Assembly (NCBI GenBank): GCA_030429175.1
Contig: JAUIDD010000016.1
Coordinates: 1-51,116, forward strand
Length of the DNA stretch: 51,116 bases
Reading direction: 5' to 3'
Source of the DNA: Gammaproteobacteria bacterium
GTDB taxonomy: Bacteria > Pseudomonadota > Gammaproteobacteria > Coxiellales > Coxiellaceae
The translations under genes and the position numbers were made by a program. Each line of letters opens with the position of its first letter. Within the stretch, counting starts at the first letter, position 1. Below the pieces are notes generated by a model that was not told the origin of the DNA, did not search any database, and saw only the letters and a list, made by a program, of their open reading frames with translations. Shown in pieces: positions 46,379 to 51,116 of the stretch.

Positions 46379-47233
46379 TTAATACTTTTCCTTCGAATAT
46401 CTTCCTTCAAATTTGTTCCATGGTGATATTCCTGACTCCACAATTAGAAATTTCCATAAAACCCACCCTCGAGCACGTTGCCATGTTTGCTCATCTAAAT
46501 GTATTGCCTCTTTGAATATATCAGCCGCCTCACCCATCAGAAATATCCAGTAAGGAACGAGATCGCAAGCAGGATCCCCAACGCATGTTTGACCAAAGTC
46601 AATGACGGCAGTTAGATTTCCATCTTTAACAAGAATATTTCCCATGCTGATATCACCATGTACCCATACAGCTTTATGCTCCCAAGAACTTGATGTCGCA
46701 GTTTTCCATATTTGAATAGCATTTGTGGCATCTATTTTATGTTTTAATAGTTCGATCGCTTGGTGAGTTTGATCATTATATATTGATAGTTAACCGCCAC
46801 GATAAAAATTTTCTTTCCCAGGCGGAGGTCCATTGGAGATGTCTATTCGATATAATGATTTCAAGAAATTTGCTAAGCCAATTGCTAGTTGATTCATGCT
46901 CGTAACATCAGCAGAATCTAAAGTATTACCTTCAATCCATTGATATATTGACCATAGCAATGGAAAATATTCTGATGGTTCTCCAAGAGCAATAGGGTTA
47001 GGAATTTGTATTGATAAATGATTTGCAAGAAAAGGCAACCAGCGCTGCTCTTTCTTAACAGATGCAGCATAATCGTTATGGCTGGGTAGCCTAATAAGCA
47101 TATTATTTCCCAACCTAAATAAATAATTATCCCATCCAGACTGTTTTACAGAACTAATAGGTAATTCGCTCCATTGTGGGAACTGAAGCTTAATAAGATT
47201 TCTTACTGTTTTTATGTTTATTGCTAGTTTCAT
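46379..47233 (-). pseudogene. Aminoglycoside phosphotransferase-like gene with internal stop
   Basis: One continuous frame of 284 codons is split only by TAA at codon 148 (46790-46792). Before it: SVKQSGWDNYLFRLGNNMLI and RLPSHNDYAASVKKEQRWLP, typical of the APH N-lobe, ending FYRGG. After it, in the same frame: LSIYNDQTHQAIELLKHKID, then the catalytic loop VWVHGDISMGNILVKDG (HGD at 192-194) and VIDFGQTCVGDPACDLVPYW (DFG near 212). No frameshift is needed. The stop sits where related proteins have GGPLS, so the Pro codon is TAA. Nonsense mutation, sequencing error or stop readthrough (context TAA CTA) are all possible; downstream motifs look undamaged, so the event seems recent. Confidence 0.9.
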
Positions 47234-47248
47234 CGTAAAATTAAATTA

Positions 47249-47770
47249 TCACTTAATATATGTTCCAGAAAATAGTTCTTTTGCGAGCATCCGTGGATTT
47301 TTGTATTTAACAGACCCCAGAGGCGTTTCATTGATTTGTTCTGCTACTTTATCCCAATCAATACTATCAAATTGATCGTTGTGATAATATCCATGACAGT
47401 CTACACATACTTTAAAATCATTCATGTGACCTAATATACGACGATTTACTGTTTTACAGTATACAACACCATCATTTAAAAATTGCTTTTCTACGATTTC
47501 AGCAAGATCATTAAAGTCATTTTCATATAAATATTCGAGTAGTAATACTTTTAAGCATTCTGGTACAGCTTTCGCTCCGCCAATATGGTTATAGGGTAAT
47601 ATAAATGTGAGTAATGTCTTTGCATGTGTGACCATAGCAACTTTTCTTCTTCTAATGCGTACCATATCAATGAACCAGTCATCGAAAATTGGAGTAACAT
47701 CATTGGGTATGAATAGTTGCTTTACTTTAATATCATCAGCATATTTTTTTGTTATTCTAAGTTGTGTCAT
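47249..47770 (-). CDS. DUF6933-like protein
   Basis: 173 aa. It starts MTQLRITKKYADDIKVKQLF and contains FDDWFIDMVRIRRRKVAMVT, then HAKTLLTFILPY, the pattern of DUF6933 proteins (a family of unknown function). CVDCHGYYHNDQFDSIDWDK near the C-terminus has a Cys-x2-Cys-His group that could bind metal. No signal peptide or membrane span. It lies between the broken phosphotransferase (15-nt gap) and the DUF6880-GNAT fusion (19-nt gap), all on one strand. Confidence 0.7.
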   Translation of the reverse strand: MTQLRITKKYADDIKVKQLFIPNDVTPIFDDWFIDMVRIRRRKVAMVTHAKTLLTFILPYNHIGGAKAVPECLKVLLLEYLYENDFNDLAEIVEKQFLNDGVVYCKTVNRRILGHMNDFKVCVDCHGYYHNDQFDSIDWDKVAEQINETPLGSVKYKNPRMLAKELFSGTYIK

Positions 47771-47789
47771 TTCTAGGTCCGTATGCTAT

Positions 47790-48485
47790 TTATTTATGTG
47801 AATATTCATTGAGCTTTAGTTTTAAGCGATGATGGGTATCATGAAAGCCCAGTTTTTTATAAAATTCGAGTGCCTCAGGCCTTAACTTATCTGTGGTTAG
47901 CTGTATGAGGCAGCACTGCCGTTTCCTAGCAAGATCAATGGCTTTGTTTATCATTTTTGATTCTATGCCCTGACCACGCTGGGATTCTTTTATTCGAACA
48001 CCCTCTATCATCGCACGTGTTCCACCTTGATAGGTTAAATTGAGTATAAAATTGATCTGAGTGACACCAATTACGTCATGATTTTTTTTACAGACAAGTA
48101 GAATGGCATTACTGTCTTGATATCGATAAATACAGCTAACATGACCACTAGAATCATCACACCGCTCAAATACTGAGTTATCTGTTTTATAAAAATCCGA
48201 AACTAATTTCAATCCAATAATAGGATCTTCAATGCCTGATTTCAAATCTTGTAATATCATTTCTAATTTATGTGAAAATTCATGAATCTCCTTCCAGCTA
48301 ATAAAACGTGTTGATCGCTTCAGGCCAGATAACTTTTTTTTAAAACGTTCTATATTTTCTTGTGGGGTTGAAATTAACTGTTCAATTTTATCATGTACAA
48401 AATCAGATTGATGAGCAGCTTCTATGAGGGCATCAGCTAAAACTTCTGGTCCTAAGGAAATTAATTTATTCTTCTCGTCAGTCAT
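47790..48485 (-). CDS. Apparent DUF6880-GNAT fusion protein
   Basis: 231 aa. The first ~115 residues resemble the N-terminal part of DUF6880 proteins (LGPEVLADALIEAAHQSDFV, then RFISWKEIHEFSHKLEMILQ, ending in the family's ERCDDSSG). The rest is a GNAT N-acetyltransferase: NAILLVCKKNHDVIGVTQIN, IEGVRIKESQRGQGIESKMI (acetyl-CoA loop QRGQGI) and EALEFYKKLGF. The GNAT part begins at its second or third beta strand, so its usual first helices are missing, and the DUF6880 part lacks the long C-terminal portion. That pattern points to an in-frame deletion joining two neighbours. SD GGAGAG precedes the ATG, so the fusion is likely expressed. Confidence 0.7.
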   Translation of the reverse strand: MTDEKNKLISLGPEVLADALIEAAHQSDFVHDKIEQLISTPQENIERFKKKLSGLKRSTRFISWKEIHEFSHKLEMILQDLKSGIEDPIIGLKLVSDFYKTDNSVFERCDDSSGHVSCIYRYQDSNAILLVCKKNHDVIGVTQINFILNLTYQGGTRAMIEGVRIKESQRGQGIESKMINKAIDLARKRQCCLIQLTTDKLRPEALEFYKKLGFHDTHHRLKLKLNEYSHK

Positions 48486-48666
48486 ACACTCTCCATTTCA
48501 GTACAATTTGAAGCTGTAAATAAATTTGAGGATGCTTCGGGTAACTTGAGAGGGAACCTTACTTCAACTAAGACAACAAGTCAAATATTTCCGAGTATCC
48601 TTATTCACTGTATATATTATTTATGATAGGATAGGGCTTTAAGTTGAGCTAATGGACGGATATTCT

Positions 48667-49626
48667 ATGTCAGAAATCATTATATACAAAACCAAAGATG
48701 GGCATGTTGAGTTAGATGTTAATATCGCTCATGAGACTTTGTGGTTGTCTCAGCAACAAATGGCTGATTTATTTGGGACTAAGCGCCCAGCCATCACTAA
48801 GCATCTGAAAAATATACTGAATTCAGGTGAGCTTGATGCTAATTCAGTTAGTTCCAAAATGGAACATACTGCCGCCGATGGCAAGAAATATCAAACCCAG
48901 TTCTATAATCTCGACGCTATTATTTCTGTAGGCTACCGGGTTAATTCTAGCCAAGCAACTCAATTTAGAATCTGGGCAACGCAGGTACTTAAGGAGCACC
49001 TGACTAAAGGTTACACCATCTATGAAAAACGCCTAGCCGAGCGTGGTGTTAAAGAGCTCCAACAGACTATTGAACTCCTCCAAAAAACACTGACACGAAA
49101 TGACTTGGTTAATGACATTGGCATTGAGACAATCCAATTAATCATGAGCTACACCAAAACTTGGCATTTATTGCTGGCTTATGATGAAGATGAACTAACA
49201 CTACCAGCGCAAGGAAGGAAGGTAATTGCTGCATTGAATTATGAGTCCGCTGTTCATGCCATCGAAACGTTAAAGTCAGATCTTTTTGCAAAAAATGAGG
49301 CAACTGCCCTTTTTGGCAATGAGCGTGAACAGGGGCTTCAAAGTATTTTAGGTAATATCGAGCAAACATTTGGTGGTGAACCGCTGTATAAAACTGTCGA
49401 AGAACGCGCTGCGCATTTATTGTATTTCATTATTAAAGATCATCCTTTCAGCGACGGCAATAAACGCATTGGCTGCCTTATTTTTTTGCTGTACCTTAAA
49501 TTACAAAATACGGCGATTAAACTCAATGACAACGGACTTGTTGCACTTGCATTGCTGATTGCAGAAAGCGATCCAAAACAGAAAGATCTGATGGTCCGTC
49601 TTATTGTCAATCTATTAACGGATTAA
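48667..49626 (+). CDS. RhuM-Fic/Doc family protein
   Basis: 319 aa from ATG at 48667 (MSEIIIYKTKDGHVELDVNI); an ATG 15 nt upstream gives five extra residues. N-terminal RhuM part: ETLWLSQQQMADLFGTKRPA, DGKKYQTQFYNLDAIISVGY and ATQFRIWATQVLKEHLTKGY. C-terminal Fic fold with HPFSDGNKRIG (His259). The final Arg of the canonical HxFx(D/E)GNxRxxR motif is Cys here, as far as I recall common in this RhuM-linked subgroup. Fic proteins transfer AMP or other phosphate-linked groups to targets; RhuM is named from a Salmonella pathogenicity island. The recombinase gene starts 8 nt downstream. Confidence 0.9.
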   Translation: MSEIIIYKTKDGHVELDVNIAHETLWLSQQQMADLFGTKRPAITKHLKNILNSGELDANSVSSKMEHTAADGKKYQTQFYNLDAIISVGYRVNSSQATQFRIWATQVLKEHLTKGYTIYEKRLAERGVKELQQTIELLQKTLTRNDLVNDIGIETIQLIMSYTKTWHLLLAYDEDELTLPAQGRKVIAALNYESAVHAIETLKSDLFAKNEATALFGNEREQGLQSILGNIEQTFGGEPLYKTVEERAAHLLYFIIKDHPFSDGNKRIGCLIFLLYLKLQNTAIKLNDNGLVALALLIAESDPKQKDLMVRLIVNLLTD

Positions 49627-49634
49627 ACAACAGG

Positions 49635-50864
49635 ATGGCTACAAGAAAATCAGATCAATATGAATTTATCAAACCATTATTTTCGGTTGCTGATGCCTCA
49701 AATACTATGGGCAAGGTTTTGCTAGAATTTACAGATGACAATTACAACCAAGAGTTAGGCAGCAAGTTAATTGATGCCAACAATGATGCAGAGGCTATCG
49801 AAAGTTTTCTAAATGAATATAGAGAGTCTCCAGAGACGTTGCGATCATACGCGAAAGAAATCGAACGCTTATTGTTATGGTGCATTCATGTCAGCAAAAC
49901 CAATATTTCAAATTTGAGGCGAGACCATTTAATCGCTTATCAAGACTTTATAAAACACCCTGCTCCCAAAAAAAAATGGTGCGGCCCTAGCTTGTCGCGC
50001 ATTAAAAAAGATGGAGCTATTAATACTGATTGGCGTCCTTTTGTGAAAGGCTTAGGTGCCAGCTCACTACAGAAAACGATTCGAATATTGGACTCGTTTT
50101 TTAATTATTTAGTCCAAATGAATTATCTTATTGGCAATCCTTTAGCAGTTGACCGCCGTCGTAAAAAACGCAATCAAACTAAATCACGTATTATTGATCG
50201 CTATTTAGAATTAGATGAAATTCAAGTCACATTAAATGCTTTATCCCAATATCCTGCTAATAATGAAACAAAGGAATTTCAAGCAATACGTGCTCAATAT
50301 ATTATATTATTGCTATTTTATTCAGGGCTACGTATTGCTGAAGCAGCTAATCATAGCATGGGAAATTTTATTCAGCGTGAGGGGAATTGGTTTTTACGAG
50401 TCATAGGCAAAGGTAAAAAATTAAGAGAAATTCCTATGCCGGATGAATTAAAAGAAGCACTCGCTGATTTTAGACTTAAGGTTGGCCTGTCCTCCCCTGA
50501 ACCCAAGTTTCGAGAAAAAACACCACTAATTCCGATGCAAAACTTAAAACAGTCTATTAGTCCCAGGCGAATTGATCAAATTCTTAAGTGGGCATTTAAT
50601 TTAGGCGCTAATCAATTTGAACCCGAGCAGCCACAAAAAGCCTCTAAGCTAAGACAAGCTTCCGCACATTGGCTTCGCCATAGCTATGTAACATATTTAT
50701 TGGACTCAGGTGCACCACTTAAAGTTGCTCAAGAAAATGCAGGTCACAGTGATATTGGCACCACCATGCACTATCGACATGTCGCTCAAACGGATCGATT
50801 TGAAGCGACTCGCTTGCTTTCACTAAAAAAGAAAGTGAGTTCGAAAAATAAGGATAAAGCATAG
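49635..50864 (+). CDS. Tyrosine recombinase (phage-integrase family)
   Basis: 409 aa. An unusual 45-residue N-terminal leader, then a SAM-like core-binding domain (ESPETLRSYAKEIERLLLWC, SLQKTIRILDSFFNYLVQMN), then the catalytic domain: Arg I in LLFYSGLRIAEAANH (about 232), Lys in VIGKGKKLREIPMP, HWLRHSYVTYL (about 344-354), GHSDIGTTMHY with the nucleophile Tyr near 380. All catalytic residues are present. It starts 8 nt after the RhuM-Fic gene and so is probably co-translated. It could be an island integrase or a Xer-like enzyme; no attachment site was found. Confidence 0.95.
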   Translation: MATRKSDQYEFIKPLFSVADASNTMGKVLLEFTDDNYNQELGSKLIDANNDAEAIESFLNEYRESPETLRSYAKEIERLLLWCIHVSKTNISNLRRDHLIAYQDFIKHPAPKKKWCGPSLSRIKKDGAINTDWRPFVKGLGASSLQKTIRILDSFFNYLVQMNYLIGNPLAVDRRRKKRNQTKSRIIDRYLELDEIQVTLNALSQYPANNETKEFQAIRAQYIILLLFYSGLRIAEAANHSMGNFIQREGNWFLRVIGKGKKLREIPMPDELKEALADFRLKVGLSSPEPKFREKTPLIPMQNLKQSISPRRIDQILKWAFNLGANQFEPEQPQKASKLRQASAHWLRHSYVTYLLDSGAPLKVAQENAGHSDIGTTMHYRHVAQTDRFEATRLLSLKKKVSSKNKDKA

Positions 50865-51116
50865 ACATTACCAGCGAGTTAGGTAGCGGCTTATCGAACT
50901 ATTTAGATTGGAACAAGGCCCGCCTTCATTGTTTTATTCAAATGATTATAGCGCTGCTCAGTGTTAAAACAGTTAACCTGGTGGAATGGGCAGTTGTTTT
51001 TAAGGGTAAGGCTAAACAAGATTCTGCATATATGCGCATTCGTCGTTTCTTTAGATCTTTTGATATCAACTTAGATGTTATTGCCTCATTACTGTTTAGC
51101 TGGTTCGGTCTTGAGG
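50861..51116 (+). mobile_element. IS4-family transposase, 5' portion (runs off window), no ATG start
   Basis: From about 50864 a frame reads DITSELGSGLSNYLDWNKAR, LHCFIQMIIALLSVKTVNLV, GKAKQDSAYMRIRRFFRSFD and ends SLLFSWFGLE, still open at the edge. This is the start of an IS4-type transposase. The family begins with Met just before ITS; here the codon before Asp-Ile-Thr-Ser is ATA and a stop lies two codons further upstream, so the ATG is missing. The reading frame overlaps the last codons of the recombinase. Either the start codon was lost or the copy is truncated at its very first codon. No terminal inverted repeat was identified. Confidence 0.8.

Noticed and set aside
1-51116. CRISPR arrays, tRNA and rRNA genes
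   Set aside because: No regularly spaced repeats, cloverleaf-like sequence or rRNA sequence were recognised by reading; a covariance-model scan would be the decisive check.

Overview
The window looks like a chromosome segment of an AT-rich (by eye about 40% GC) gammaproteobacterium, probably a host-associated one near Legionellales/Coxiella. The clues are a secreted Mip-type FKBP, a Pht-like MFS carrier, an ankyrin-repeat protein, several large unrecognised proteins next to housekeeping genes, a 180-kDa-class NAD-glutamate dehydrogenase, the gammaproteobacterial dapA-bamC-purC order, and an AddAB-like (not RecBCD) helicase-nuclease. The genus is an inference.

Layout. 1-7.1 kb: metH (runs off the left edge), a long perfect palindrome, infA, a 23-residue membrane ORF downstream of clpA, clpA without clpS, and an overlapping pair of small unknown genes. 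7.2-11.3 kb, minus strand: a secreted Cys-rich protein, an unknown 294-aa protein, icd, queA and a possible short ORF. 11.4-19.3 kb: gpmA with a membrane protein (+), dapA/bamC-like/purC (-), then dinB, bcp, rmuC and an MFS carrier (+). 19.3-26.3 kb, minus strand: a probable five-gene operon running NAD-GDH, a haloalkane-dehalogenase-like protein without its nucleophile, two small lipoproteins, mip, and a clear terminator. 26.5-28.7 kb: a QseBC/PmrAB-type two-component system. 28.9-32.7 kb: a membrane protein and a secreted protein, both unknown, convergent with overlapping stops, then a DHA2 drug exporter. 32.7-38.7 kb: a cluster of hairpins followed by addB-addA. 38.7-45.2 kb: 5'-nucleotidase, ankyrin protein, outer-membrane phospholipase A, orn, uup, plsY.

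45.2-51.1 kb is an accessory, partly decaying region. It holds a GC-rich patch with a nine-G run, a 5'-truncated MarR-like remnant, an AAC(6')-like GNAT gene beside an aminoglycoside-phosphotransferase-like gene with an internal stop, a DUF6933 protein, an apparent DUF6880-GNAT fusion, a RhuM-Fic protein, a tyrosine recombinase, and an IS4-family transposase that runs off the right edge. No tRNA, rRNA or CRISPR array was recognised.

The observations most worth following are the BamC homologue reduced to its lipidated N-terminal tail, the nucleophile-less dehalogenase in the mip/GDH operon, the hairpin cluster before addB, the 23-residue ORF, and the remodelled genes of the accessory region.
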